64,000 nt of DNA from Cinclus cinclus (GCF_963662255.1 NC_085071.1:7720033-7784032), one strand, 5' to 3'. Shown: positions 48,101-61,161, counted from the stretch's first letter. Notes: generated by a model not told the origin, from the sequence alone. Program-made: numbers and translations.

Positions 48101-50149
48101 TTCTGGGGAAAAGTGCCTCCTTTCGGAGTCAACTTGCCTGCGGCTCATGCAGGGGTTTTGCCTACAAAAATTCCATAAGGACGAGGATTTCTCCCAGACC
48201 AAAGCTGCCCCCTCCTCCAAACCTGGCTGCCATCGGAGGCCCAAACGCGCCCTACAAAATGACACCTGCCAAGTGGGCTCTTGAGTTTGGCTTCTTGGGG
48301 AAAATTGCCTCCTTTCGGAGTCAACTTGCCGGCGGCCCATGCAGGGCTTTTGCCTACAAAAATTCCATAAGGACGAGGATTCCTCCCAGACCAAACCTGC
48401 CCCCTCCGCCAAACCTGGCTGCCATCGGAGGCCCAAACGCGCCCTACAAAATGACATCTGCCAAGCGGGCTCTTGAGTTTGGCTTCTTGGGGAAAAGTGC
48501 CTCCTTTCGGAGTCAACTTGCCTGCGGCCCATGCAGGGCTTTTGCCTCCAAAAATTCCATAAGGACGAGGATTTCTCCCAGACCAAAGCTGCCCCCTCCT
48601 CCAAACCTGGCTGCCATCGGAGGCCCAAACGCGCCCTACAAAATGACACCTGCCAAGTGGGCTCTTGAGTTTGGCTTCTTGGGGAAAAGTGCCTCCTTTC
48701 GGAGCCAACTTGCCTAACTAGCCTGCGGCCCGTGCTGGGCTTTTGCCTACAAAAATTCCATAAGGACGAGGATTTCTCCCAGACCAAAGCTGCCCCCTCC
48801 TCCAAACCTGGCTGCCATCGGAGGCCCAAACGCGCCCTACAAAATGACATCTGCCAAGTGGGCTCTTGAGTTTGGCTTCTTGGGGAAAAGTGCCTCCTTT
48901 CGGAGCCAACTTGCCTAACTTGCCTGCGGCCCGTCCTGGGCTTTTGCCTCCAAAAATTCCAGAAGGAAGAGGATTTCTCCCAGACGAAAGCTGCCCCCTC
49001 CTCCAAACCTGGCTGCCATCGGAGGCCCAAACGCGCCCCACAAAATTACACCTGCATTGAGGGTTCTTGAGTTTGGCTTCCTGGGGAAAAGTGCCTCCTT
49101 TCGGAGTCAACTTGCCTGCGTCCCATGCAGGGCTTTTGCCTCCAAAAATTCCATAAGGACGAGGATTTCTCCCAGACCAAAGCTGCCCCCTCCTCCAAAC
49201 CTGGCTGCCATCGGAGGCCCAAACGTGCCCTACAAAATGACACCTGCCAAGTGGGCTCTTGAGTTTGGCTTCTTGGGTGGAAGTGCCTCCTTTCAAAGCC
49301 AACTTGCCTGCGGCCCGTCCTGGGCTTTTGCCTACAAAAATTCCATAAGGACGAGGATTTCTCCCAGACCAAAGCTGCCCCCTCCTCCAAACCTGGCTGC
49401 CATCGGAGGCCCAAACGCGCCCTACAAAATGACATCTGCCAATTGGCTCTTGAGTTTGGCTTCTTGGGGAAAAGTGCCTCCTTTCGGAGCCAACTTGCCT
49501 AACTTGCCTGCGGCCCATCCTGGGCTTTTGCTACAAAAATTCCATAAGGACGAGGATTTCTCCCAGACCAAAGCTGCCCCCTCCTCCAAACCTGGCTGCC
49601 ATCGGAGGCCCAAACGCGCCCTACAAAATGACATCTGCATTGTGGGTTCTTGAGTTTGGCTTCTTGGGGGAAAGTGCCTCCTTTCAAAGCAACTTGCCTA
49701 AGTTGCCTGCGGCCCATGCGGGGTTTTTGCCTACAAAAATTCCAGAAGGACGAGGATTTCTCCCAGACCAAAGCTGCCCCCTCCTCCAAACCTGGCTGCC
49801 ATCGGAGGCCCAAACGTGCCCTACAAAATGACACCTGCCAAGTGGGCTCTTGAATTTGGCTTCTTGGGTGGAAGTGCCTCCTTTCAAAGCAACTTGCCTA
49901 ACTTGCCTGCGGCCCATGCGGGGTTTTTGCCTACAAAAATTCCATAAGGACGAGCATTTCTCCCAGACCAAAGCTGCCCCCTCCTCCAAACCTGGCTGCC
50001 ATCGGAGGCCGAAACGCGCCCTACAAAATGACATCTGCCAAGTGGGCTCTTGAGTTTGGCTTCTTGGGTGGAAGTGCCTCCTTTCAAAGCCAACTTGCCT
50101 AACTAGCCTGCGGCCCGTGCTGGGCTTTAGACTACAAAAATTCCATAAG
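48101..50149 (+). repeat. Transition zone, partly related to 18.2-19.5 kb
   Basis: Monomer starts 48067, 48866 and 49057 lie 29892 bp after 18175, 18974 and 19165, and the monomer classes match in order. Scattered substitutions show this relationship is older than the other duplications. The zone also has private lesions: a one-base loss in CTGCCAATTGGCTC near 49440, GGAAGAGG near 48966, and CTAAGTTGCC near 49700. It is the last stretch before the distal HOR, and no gene is seen. Confidence 0.75.
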
Positions 50150-51596
50150 GACGAGGATTTCTCCCAGGCCAAAGCTGCCCCCTCCTCCAAACCTGGCTGC
50201 CATCGGAGGCCCAAACGTGCCCTACAAAATGACACCTGCCAAGTGGGCTCTTGAGTTTGGCTTCTTGGGGAATAGTGCCTCCTTTCAAAACCAACTTGCC
50301 TGTGTCCCGTCCCGGGCTTTTGCTACAAAAATTCCATAAGGACGAGGATTTCTCCCAGACCAAAGCTGCCCCCTCCTCCAAACCTGGCTGCCATCAGAGG
50401 CCCAAACGCGCCCCACAAAATGACATCTGCATTGAGGGTTCTTGAGTTTGGCTTCTTGGGGAAAGTGCCTCCTTTCGGAGCCAACTTGCCTAACTTGCCT
50501 GCGGCCCGTCCTGGGCTTTTGCCTCCAAAAATTCCATAAGGACGAGGATTTCTCCCAGGCCAAAGCTGCCCCCTCCTCCAAACCTGGCTGCCATCGGAGG
50601 CCCAAACGTGCCCTACAAAATGACATCTGCCAAGTGGGCTCTTGAGTTTGGCTTCTTGGGGAAAAGTGACTCCTTTCAAAACCAACTTGCCTGTGTCCCG
50701 TCCCGGGCTTTTGCTACAAAAATTCCATAAGGACGAGGATTTCTCCCAGACCAAAGCTGCCCCCTCCTCCTAACCTGGCTGCCATCGGAGGCCCAAATGC
50801 GCCCTACAAAATGACATCTGCCAAGTGGGCTCTTTAGTTTGGCTTCTTGGGGAAAAGTGCCTCCTATCGGAGCCAACTTGCCTAACTTGCCTGCGGCCCG
50901 TCCTGGGCTTTTGCCTCCAAAAATTCCAGAAGGACGAGGATTTCTCCCAGACCAAAGCTGCCCCCTCCTCCAAACCTGGCTGCCATCGGAGGCCCAAACG
51001 CGCCCCACAAAATGACACCTGCATTGAGGGTTCTTGAGTTTGGCTTCCTGGGGAAAAGTGCCTCCTTTCGGAGTCAACTTGCCTGCGGCCCATGCAGGGC
51101 TTTTGCCTACAAAAATTCCAGAAGGACGAGGATTTCTCCCAGACCAAAGCTGCCCCCTCCTCCAAACCTGGCTGCCATCGGAGGCCCAAACGTGCCCTAC
51201 AAAATGACACCTGCCAAGTGGGCTCTTGAGTTTGGCTTCTTGGGTGGAAGTGCCTCCTTTCAAAGCCAACTTGCCTGCGGCCGGTCCTGGGCTTTTGCCT
51301 ACAAAAATTCCATAAGGACGAGGATTTCTCCCAGACCAAAGCTGCCCCCTACTCCAAACCTGGCTGCCATCGGAGGCCCAAACGCGCCCTACAAAATGAC
51401 ATCTGCCAAGTGGGCTCTTGAGATTGGCTTCTTGCGGAAAAGTGCCTCCTTTCAAAGCCAACTTGCCTAACTAGCCTGCGGCCCGTGCTGGGCTTTAGAC
51501 TACAAAAATTCCATAAAGACGAGGATTTCTCCCAGACCAAAGCTGCCCCCTCCTCCAAACCTGGCTGCCATCGGAGGCCCAAACGCGCCCCACAAA
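50150..51596 (+). repeat. Partial HOR copy at the proximal edge
   Basis: Monomers from about 50150 match the later part of the 2145-bp unit: 51012 pairs with 53157 (2145 bp) and 50251 with 52395 (2144 bp). The missing base is in GGGGAAAGTGCC near 50460. It carries private changes such as CTCCTAACCTGGC near 50767 and CTCTTTAGTTTGG near 50832, as expected at an array edge. Confidence 0.82.
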
Positions 51597-53741
51597 ATGA
51601 CATCTGCATTGAGGGTTCTTGAGTTTGGCTTCTTGGGGAAAAGTGCCTCCTATCAAAGCCAACTTGCCTGCGGCCCGTCCTGGTCTTTTGCCTCCAAAAA
51701 TTCCATAAGGACGAGGATTTCTCCCAGACCAAAGCTGCCCCCTCCTCCAAACCTGGCTGCCATCGGAGGACCAAACGCGCCCCACAAAATGACACCTGCA
51801 TTGAGGGTTCTTGAGTTTGGCTTCCTGGGGAAAAGTGCCTCCTTTCGGAGTCAACTTGCCTGCGGCCCATGCAGGGCTTTTGCCTACAAAAATTCCAGAA
51901 GGACGAGGATTTCTCCCAGACCAAAGCTGCCCCCTCCTCCAAACCTGGCTGCCATCGGAGGCCCAAACGTGCCCTACAAAATGACACCTGCCAAGTGGGC
52001 TCTTGAGTTTGGCTTCTTGGGTGGAAGTGCCTCCTTTCAAAGCCAACTTGCCTGCGGCCCGTCCTGGGCTTTTGCTACAAAAATTCCATAAGGACGAGGA
52101 TTTCTCCCAGACCAAAGCTGCCCCCTCCTCCAAACCTGGCTGCCATCGGAGGCCCAAACGCACCCTACAAAATGACATTTGCCAAGTGGGCTCTTGAGTT
52201 TGGCTTCTTGGGGAAAAGTGCCTCCTTTCGGAGCCAACTTGCCTAACTTGCCTGCGGCCCGTCCTGGGCTTTTGCCTCCAAAAATTCCAGAAGGACGAGG
52301 ATTTCTCCCAGGCCAAAGCTGCCCCCTCCTCCAAACCTGGCTGCCATCGGAGGCCCAAACGTGCCCTACAAAATGACACCTGCCAAGTGGGCTCTTGAGT
52401 TTGGCTTCTTGGGGAATAGTGACTCCTTTCAAAACCAACTTGCCTGTGTCCCGTCCCAGGCTTTTGCTACAAAAATTCCAGAAGGACGAAGATTTCTCCC
52501 AGACCAAAGCTGCCCCCTCCTCCAAACCTGGCTGCCATCAGAGGCCCAAACGCGCCCCACAAAATGACATCTGCCAAGTGGGCTCTTGAGTTTGGCTTCT
52601 TGGGGAAATGTGCCTCCTTTCGGAGCCAACTTGCCTAACTTGCCTGCGGCCCGTCCTGGGCTTTTGCCTCCAAAAATTCCATAAGGACGAGGATTTCTCC
52701 CAGGCCAAAGCTGCCCCCTCCTCCAAACCTGGCTGCCATCGGAGGCCCAAACGTGCCCTACAAAATGACATCTGCCAAGTGGGCTCTTGAGTTTGGCTTC
52801 TTGGGGAAAAGTGACTCCTTTCAAAACCAACTTGCCTGTGTCCCGTCCCGGGCTTTTGCTACAAAAATTCCATAAGGACGAGGATTTCTCCCAGACCAAA
52901 GCTGCCCCCTCCTCCAAACCTGGCTGCCATCGGAGGCCCAAATGCGCCCCACAAAATGACATCTGCCAAGTGGGCTCTTGAGTTTGGCTTCTTGGGGAAA
53001 AGTGCCTCCTTTCGGAGCCAACTTGCCTAACTTGCCTGCGGCCCGTCCTGGGCTTTTGCCTCCAAAAATTCCAGAAGGACGAGGATTTCTCCCAGACCAA
53101 AGCTGCCCCCTCCTCCAAACCTGGCTGCCATCGGAGGCCCAAACGCGCCCCACAAAATGACACCTGCATTGAGGGTTCTTGAGTTTGGCTTCCTGGGGAA
53201 AAGTGCCTCCTTTCGGAGTCAACTTGCCTGCGGCCCATGCAGGGCTTTTGCCTACAAAAATTCCAGAAGGACGAGGATTTCTCCCAGACCAAAGCTGCCC
53301 CCTCCTCCAAACCTGGCTGCCATCGGAGGCCCAAACGTGCCCTACAAAATGACACCTGCCAAGTGGGCTCTTGAGTTTGGCTTCTTGGGTGGAAGTGCCT
53401 CCTTTCAAAGCCAACTTGCCTGCGGCCGGTCCTGGGCTTTTGCCTACAAAAATTCCATAAGGACGAGGATTTCTCCCAGACCAAAGCTGCCCCCTACTCC
53501 AAACCTGGCTGCCATCGGAGGCCCAAACGCGCCCTACAAAATGACATCTGCCAAGTGGGCTCTTGAGATTGGCTTCTTGCGGAAAAGTGCCTCCTTTCAA
53601 AGCCAACTTGCCTAACTTGCCTGCGGCCCGTGCTGGGCTTTAGACTACAAAAATTCCATAAAGACGAGGATTTCTCCCAGACCAAAGCTGCCCCCTCCTC
53701 CAAACCTGGCTGCCATCGGAGGCCCAAACGCGCCCCACAAA
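51597..53741 (+). repeat. HOR copy A, complete 11-mer, 2145 bp
   Basis: Monomer starts are 51597, 51789, 51981, 52172, 52373, 52564, 52765, 52956, 53157, 53349 and 53541. It serves as the reference unit for the other copies. The 191-bp monomers at 52373, 52564 and 52765 alternate with 201-bp spacing. Its right part from 52564 is the start of the 3514-bp duplication. Confidence 0.9.
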
Positions 53742-56077
53742 ATGACATCTGCATTGAGGGTTCTTGAGTTTGGCTTCTTGGGGAAAAGTGCCTCCTATCA
53801 AAGCCAACTTGCCTGCGGCCCGTCCTGGTCTTTTGCCTCCAAAAATTCCATAAGGACGAGGATTTCTCCCAGACCAAAGCTGCCCCCTCCTCCAAACCTG
53901 GCTGCCATCGGAGGACCAAACGCGCCCCACAAAATGACACCTGCATTGAGGGTTCTTGAGTTTGGCTTCCTGGGGAAAAGTGCCTCCTTTCGGAGTCAAC
54001 TTGCCTGCGGCCCATGCAGGGCTTTTGCCTACAAAAATTCCAGAAGGACGAGGATTTCTCCCAGACCAAAGCTGCCCCCTCCTCCAAACCTGGCTGCCAT
54101 CGGAGGCCCAAACGTGCCCTACAAAATGACACCTGCCAAGTGGGCTCTTGAGTTTGGCTTCTTGGGTGGAAGTGCCTCCTTTCAAAGCCAACTTGCCTGC
54201 GGCCCGTCCTGGGCTTTTGCTACAAAAATTCCATAAGGACGAGGATTTCTCCCAGACCAAAGCTGCCCCCTCCTCCAAACCTGGCTGCCATCGGAGGCCC
54301 AAACGCACCCTACAAAATGACATTTGCCAAGTGGGCTCTTGAGTTTGGCTTCTTGGGGAAAAGTGCCTCCTTTCGGAGCCAACTTGCCTAACTTGCCTGC
54401 GGCCCGTCCTGGGCTTTTGCCTCCAAAAATTCCAGAAGGACGAGGATTTCTCCCAGGCCAAAGCTGCCCCCTCCTCCAAACCTGGCTGCCATTGGAGGCC
54501 CAAACGTGCCCTACAAAATGACACCTGCCAAGTGGGCTCTTGAGTTTGGCTTCTTGGGGAATAGTGACTCCTTTCAAAACCAACTTGCCTGTGTCCCGTC
54601 CCGGGCTTTTGCTACAAAAATTCCAGAAGGACGAGGATTTCTCCCAGACCAAAGCTGCCCCCTCCTCCAAACCTGGCTGCCATCAGAGGCCCAAACGCGC
54701 CCCACAAAATGACATCTGCATTGAGGGTTCTTGAGTTTGGCTTCTTGGGGAAAAGTGCCTCCTTTCGGAGCCAACTTGCCTAACTTGCCTGCGGCCCGTC
54801 CTGGGCTTTTGCCTCCAAAAATTCCATAAGGACGAGGATTTCTCCCAGGCCAAAGCTGCCCCCTCCTCCAAACCTGGCTGCCATCGGAGGCCCAAACGTG
54901 CCCTACAAAATGACATCTGCCAAGTGGGCTCTTGAGTTTGGCTTCTTGGGGAAAAGTGACTCCTTTCAAAACCAACTTGCCTGTGTCCCGTCCCGGGCTT
55001 TTGCTACAAAAATTCCATAAGGACGAGGATTTCTCCCAGACCAAAGCTGCCCCCTCCTCCAAACCTGGCTGCCATCGGAGGCCCAAATGCGCCCCACAAA
55101 ATGACATCTGCCAAGTGGGCTCTTGAGTTTGGCTTCTTGGGGAAAAGTGCCTCCTTTCGGAGCCAACTTGCCTAACTTGCCTGCGGCCCGTCCTGGGCTT
55201 TTGCCTCCAAAAATTCCAGAAGGACGAGGATTTCTCCCAGACCAAAGCTGCCCCCTACTCCAAACCTGGCTGCCATCGGAGGCCCAAACGCGCCCTACAA
55301 AATGACATCTGCCAAGTGGGCTCTTGAGATTGGCTTCTTGCGGAAAAGTGCCTCCTTTCAAAGCCAACTTGCCTAACTAGCCTGCGGCCCGTGCTGGGCT
55401 TTAGACTACAAAAATTCCATAAAGACGAGGATTTCTCCCAGACCAAAGCTGCCCCCTCCTCCAAACCTGGCTGCCATCGGAGGCCCAAACGCGCCCCACA
55501 AAATGACATCTGCATTGAGGGTTCTTGAGTTTGGCTTCTTGGGGAAAAGTGCCTCCTATCAAAGCCAACTTGCCTGCGGCCCGTCCTGGTCTTTTGCCTC
55601 CAAAAATTCCATAAGGACGAGGATTTCTCCCAGACCAAAGCTGCCCCCTCCTCCAAACCTGGCTGCCATCGGAGGACCAAACGCGCCCCACAAAATGACA
55701 CCTGCATTGAGGGTTCTTGAGTTTGGCTTCCTGGGGAAAAGTGCCTCCTTTCGGAGTCAACTTGCCTGCGGCCCATGCAGGGCTTTTGCCTACAAAAATT
55801 CCAGAAGGACGAGGATTTCTCCCAGACCAAAGCTGCCCCCTCCTCCAAACCTGGCTGCCATCGGAGGCCCAAACGTGCCCTACAAAATGACACCTGCCAA
55901 GTGGGCTCTTGAGTTTGGCTTCTTGGGTGGAAGTGCCTCCTTTCAAAGCCAACTTGCCTGCGGCCCGTCCTGGGCTTTTGCTACAAAAATTCCATAAGGA
56001 CGAGGATTTCTCCCAGACCAAAGCTGCCCCCTCCTCCAAACCTGGCTGCCATCGGAGGCCCAAACGCACCCTACAAA
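52564..56077 (+). repeat. 3514-bp tandem duplication, copy 1
   Basis: This block of 18 monomers recurs immediately downstream at 56078-59591. Matching landmarks all lie 3514 bp apart: 52608/56122, 52787/56301, 52978/56492, 53157/56671, 53742/57256, 55503/59017 and 55909/59423. It holds the right half of HOR copy A, all of B and the start of C. Confidence 0.9.
53742..55502 (+). repeat. HOR copy B, 9-mer, 1761 bp
   Basis: Monomer starts are 53742, 53934, 54126, 54317, 54518, 54709, 54910, 55101 and 55302. Relative to copy A it lacks the two 192-bp monomers equivalent to 53157-53540, a loss of exactly 384 bp. The fused monomer 55101-55301 begins as the 52956 type and ends with the CCCCCTACTCC mark of the 53349 type. 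Confidence 0.9.
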
Positions 56078-57255
56078 ATGACATCTGCCAAGTGGGCTCT
56101 TGAGTTTGGCTTCTTGGGGAAATGTGCCTCCTTTCGGAGCCAACTTGCCTAACTTGCCTGCGGCCCGTCCTGGGCTTTTGCCTCCAAAAATTCCATAAGG
56201 ACGAGGATTTCTCCCAGGCCAAAGCTGCCCCCTCCTCCAAACCTGGCTGCCATCGGAGGCCCAAACGTGCCCTACAAAATGACATCTGCCAAGTGGGCTC
56301 TTGAGTTTGGCTTCTTGGGGAAAAGTGACTCCTTTCAAAACCAACTTGCCTGTGTCCCGTCCCGGGCTTTTGCTACAAAAATTCCATAAGGACGAGGATT
56401 TCTCCCAGACCAAAGCTGCCCCCTCCTCCAAACCTGGCTGCCATCGGAGGCCCAAATGCGCCCCACAAAATGACATCTGCCAAGTGGGCTCTTGAGTTTG
56501 GCTTCTTGGGGAAAAGTGCCTCCTTTCGGAGCCAACTTGCCTAACTTGCCTGCGGCCCGTCCTGGGCTTTTGCCTCCAAAAATTCCAGAAGGACGAGGAT
56601 TTCTCCCAGACCAAAGCTGCCCCCTCCTCCAAACCTGGCTGCCATCGGAGGCCCAAACGCGCCCCACAAAATGACACCTGCATTGAGGGTTCTTGAGTTT
56701 GGCTTCCTGGGGAAAAGTGCCTCCTTTCGGAGTCAACTTGCCTGCGGCCCATGCAGGGCTTTTGCCTACAAAAATTCCAGAAGGACGAGGATTTCTCCCA
56801 GACCAAAGCTGCCCCCTCCTCCAAACCTGGCTGCCATCGGAGGCCCAAACGTGCCCTACAAAATGACACCTGCCAAGTGGGCTCTTGAGTTTGGCTTCTT
56901 GGGTGGAAGTGCCTCCTTTCAAAGCCAACTTGCCTGCGGCCGGTCCTGGGCTTTTGCCTACAAAAATTCCATAAGGACGAGGATTTCTCCCAGACCAAAG
57001 CTGCCCCCTACTCCAAACCTGGCTGCCATCGGAGGCCCAAACGCGCCCTACAAAATGACATCTGCCAAGTGGGCTCTTGAGATTGGCTTCTTGCGGAAAA
57101 GTGCCTCCTTTCAAAGCCAACTTGCCTAACTTGCCTGCGGCCCGTGCTGGGCTTTAGACTACAAAAATTCCATAAAGACGAGGATTTCTCCCAGACCAAA
57201 GCTGCCCCCTCCTCCAAACCTGGCTGCCATCGGAGGCCCAAACGCGCCCCACAAA
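55503..57255 (+). repeat. HOR copy C, 9-mer, 1753 bp
   Basis: Monomer starts are 55503, 55695, 55887, 56078, 56279, 56470, 56671, 56863 and 57055. It lacks the 201-bp plus 191-bp dimer equivalent to 52172-52563, a loss of 392 bp. The join shows CGCACCCTAC (copy A 51981 type) followed directly by CATCTGCC and GGGGAAATGTGCC (copy A 52564 type). That join is also the middle of the 3514-bp tandem duplication. Confidence 0.9.
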
Positions 57256-59591
57256 ATGACATCTGCATTGAGGGTTCTTGAGTTTGGCTTCTTGGGGAAA
57301 AGTGCCTCCTATCAAAGCCAACTTGCCTGCGGCCCGTCCTGGTCTTTTGCCTCCAAAAATTCCATAAGGACGAGGATTTCTCCCAGACCAAAGCTGCCCC
57401 CTCCTCCAAACCTGGCTGCCATCGGAGGACCAAACGCGCCCCACAAAATGACACCTGCATTGAGGGTTCTTGAGTTTGGCTTCCTGGGGAAAAGTGCCTC
57501 CTTTCGGAGTCAACTTGCCTGCGGCCCATGCAGGGCTTTTGCCTACAAAAATTCCAGAAGGACGAGGATTTCTCCCAGACCAAAGCTGCCCCCTCCTCCA
57601 AACCTGGCTGCCATCGGAGGCCCAAACGTGCCCTACAAAATGACACCTGCCAAGTGGGCTCTTGAGTTTGGCTTCTTGGGTGGAAGTGCCTCCTTTCAAA
57701 GCCAACTTGCCTGCGGCCCGTCCTGGGCTTTTGCTACAAAAATTCCATAAGGACGAGGATTTCTCCCAGACCAAAGCTGCCCCCTCCTCCAAACCTGGCT
57801 GCCATCGGAGGCCCAAACGCACCCTACAAAATGACATTTGCCAAGTGGGCTCTTGAGTTTGGCTTCTTGGGGAAAAGTGCCTCCTTTCGGAGCCAACTTG
57901 CCTAACTTGCCTGCGGCCCGTCCTGGGCTTTTGCCTCCAAAAATTCCAGAAGGACGAGGATTTCTCCCAGGCCAAAGCTGCCCCCTCCTCCAAACCTGGC
58001 TGCCATTGGAGGCCCAAACGTGCCCTACAAAATGACACCTGCCAAGTGGGCTCTTGAGTTTGGCTTCTTGGGGAATAGTGACTCCTTTCAAAACCAACTT
58101 GCCTGTGTCCCGTCCCGGGCTTTTGCTACAAAAATTCCAGAAGGACGAGGATTTCTCCCAGACCAAAGCTGCCCCCTCCTCCAAACCTGGCTGCCATCAG
58201 AGGCCCAAACGCGCCCCACAAAATGACATCTGCATTGAGGGTTCTTGAGTTTGGCTTCTTGGGGAAAAGTGCCTCCTTTCGGAGCCAACTTGCCTAACTT
58301 GCCTGCGGCCCGTCCTGGGCTTTTGCCTCCAAAAATTCCATAAGGACGAGGATTTCTCCCAGGCCAAAGCTGCCCCCTCCTCCAAACCTGGCTGCCATCG
58401 GAGGCCCAAACGTGCCCTACAAAATGACATCTGCCAAGTGGGCTCTTGAGTTTGGCTTCTTGGGGAAAAGTGACTCCTTTCAAAACCAACTTGCCTGTGT
58501 CCCGTCCCGGGCTTTTGCTACAAAAATTCCATAAGGACGAGGATTTCTCCCAGACCAAAGCTGCCCCCTCCTCCAAACCTGGCTGCCATCGGAGGCCCAA
58601 ATGCGCCCCACAAAATGACATCTGCCAAGTGGGCTCTTGAGTTTGGCTTCTTGGGGAAAAGTGCCTCCTTTCGGAGCCAACTTGCCTAACTTGCCTGCGG
58701 CCCGTCCTGGGCTTTTGCCTCCAAAAATTCCAGAAGGACGAGGATTTCTCCCAGACCAAAGCTGCCCCCTACTCCAAACCTGGCTGCCATCGGAGGCCCA
58801 AACGCGCCCTACAAAATGACATCTGCCAAGTGGGCTCTTGAGATTGGCTTCTTGCGGAAAAGTGCCTCCTTTCAAAGCCAACTTGCCTAACTAGCCTGCG
58901 GCCCGTGCTGGGCTTTAGACTACAAAAATTCCATAAAGACGAGGATTTCTCCCAGACCAAAGCTGCCCCCTCCTCCAAACCTGGCTGCCATCGGAGGCCC
59001 AAACGCGCCCCACAAAATGACATCTGCATTGAGGGTTCTTGAGTTTGGCTTCTTGGGGAAAAGTGCCTCCTATCAAAGCCAACTTGCCTGCGGCCCGTCC
59101 TGGTCTTTTGCCTCCAAAAATTCCATAAGGACGAGGATTTCTCCCAGACCAAAGCTGCCCCCTCCTCCAAACCTGGCTGCCATCGGAGGACCAAACGCGC
59201 CCCACAAAATGACACCTGCATTGAGGGTTCTTGAGTTTGGCTTCCTGGGGAAAAGTGCCTCCTTTCGGAGTCAACTTGCCTGCGGCCCATGCAGGGCTTT
59301 TGCCTACAAAAATTCCAGAAGGACGAGGATTTCTCCCAGACCAAAGCTGCCCCCTCCTCCAAACCTGGCTGCCATCGGAGGCCCAAACGTGCCCTACAAA
59401 ATGACACCTGCCAAGTGGGCTCTTGAGTTTGGCTTCTTGGGTGGAAGTGCCTCCTTTCAAAGCCAACTTGCCTGCGGCCCGTCCTGGGCTTTTGCTACAA
59501 AAATTCCATAAGGACGAGGATTTCTCCCAGACCAAAGCTGCCCCCTCCTCCAAACCTGGCTGCCATCGGAGGCCCAAACGCACCCTACAAA
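56078..59591 (+). repeat. 3514-bp tandem duplication, copy 2
   Basis: This is the partner of 52564-56077 and directly adjoins it. On inspection I saw almost no substitution between the two blocks, so this is probably among the youngest rearrangements in the window. Confidence 0.9.
57256..59016 (+). repeat. HOR copy D, 9-mer, 1761 bp
   Basis: It is a near-identical descendant of copy B at an offset of 3514 bp. It shares B's 384-bp loss, the CATTGGAGG change (54492 and 58006) and the TAACTTGCC form just before the copy start (53611 and 57125). Confidence 0.9.
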
Positions 59592-61161
59592 ATGACATTT
59601 GCCAAGTGGGCTCTTGAGTTTGGCTTCTTGGGGAAATGTGCCTCCTTTCGGAGCCAACTTGCCTAACTTGCCTGCGGCCCGTCCTGGGCTTTTGCCTCCA
59701 AAAATTCCATAAGGACGAGGATTTCTCCCAGGCCAAAGCTGCCCCGTCCTCCAAACCTGGCTGCCATCGGAGGCCCAAACGTGCCCTACAAAATGACACC
59801 TGCCAAGTGGGCTCTTGAGTTTGGCTTCTTGGGGAATAGTGACTCCTTTCAAAACCAACTTGCCTGTGTCCCGTCCCAGGCTTTTGCTACAAAAATTCCA
59901 GAAGGACGAGGATTTCTCCCAGACCAAAGCTGCCCCCTCCTCCAAACCTGGCTGCCATCAGAGGCCCAAACGCGCCCCACAAAATGACATCTGCCAAGTG
60001 GGCTCTTGAGTTTGGCTTCTTGGGGAAATGTGCCTCCTTTCGGAGCCAACTTGCCTAACTTGCCTGCGGCCCGTCCTGGGCTTTTGCCTCCAAAAATTCC
60101 ATAAGGACGAGGATTTCTCCCAGGCCAAAGCTGCCCCCTCCTCCAAACCTGGCTGCCATCGGAGGCCCAAACGTGCCCTACAAAATGACATCTGCCAAGT
60201 GGGCTCTTGAGTTTGGCTTCTTGGGGAAAAGTGACTCCTTTCAAAACCAACTTGCCTGTGTCCCGTCCCGGGCTTTTGCTACAAAAATTCCATAAGGACG
60301 AGGATTTCTCCCAGACCAAAGCTGCCCCCTCCTCCAAACCTGGCTGCCATCGGAGGCCCAAATGCGCCCCACAAAATGACATCTGCCAAGTGGGCTCTTG
60401 AGTTTGGCTTCTTGGGGAAAAGTGCCTCCTTTCGGAGCCAACTTGCCTAACTTGCCTGCGGCCCGTCCTGGGCTTTTGCCTCCAAAAATTCCAGAAGGAC
60501 GAGGATTTCTCCCAGACCAAAGCTGCCCCCTCCTCCAAACCTGGCTGCCATCGGAGGCCCAAACGCGCCCCACAAAATGACACCTGCATTGAGGGTTCTT
60601 GAGTTTGGCTTCCTGGGGAAAAGTGCCTCCTTTCGGAGTCAACTTGCCTGCGGCCCATGCAGGGCTTTTGCCTACAAAAATTCCAGAAGGACGAGGATTT
60701 CTCCCAGACCAAAGCTGCCCCCTCCTCCAAACCTGGCTGCCATCGGAGGCCCAAACGTGCCCTACAAAATGACACCTGCCAAGTGGGCTCTTGAGTTTGG
60801 CTTCTTGGGTGGAAGTGCCTCCTTTCAAAGCCAACTTGCCTGCGGCCGGTCCTGGGCTTTTGCCTACAAAAATTCCATAAGGACGAGGATTTCTCCCAGA
60901 CCAAAGCTGCCCCCTACTCCAAACCTGGCTGCCATCGGAGGCCCAAACGCGCCCTACAAAATGACATCTGCCAAGTGGGCTCTTGAGATTGGCTTCTTGC
61001 GGAAAAGTGCCTCCTTTCAAAGCCAACTTGCCTAACTAGCCTGCGGCCCGTGCTGGGCTTTAGACTACAAAAATTCCATAAAGACGAGGATTTCTCCCAG
61101 ACCAAAGCTGCCCCCTCCTCCAAACCTGGCTGCCATCGGAGGCCCAAACGCGCCCCACAAA
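59017..61161 (+). repeat. HOR copy E, complete 11-mer, 2145 bp, mosaic
   Basis: It has the full monomer number. Its fourth monomer (from 59592) combines the CATTTGCC start of the copy A 52172 type with the GGGGAAATGTGCC and CCATAAGG body of the 52564 type. From about 59800 it matches copy A at an offset of 7420 bp (52395/59815, 52787/60207, 53157/60577), including the CCCAGGCTTTTGC variant (52455 and 59875). A private CCCCGTCC is seen near 59744. Confidence 0.88.
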
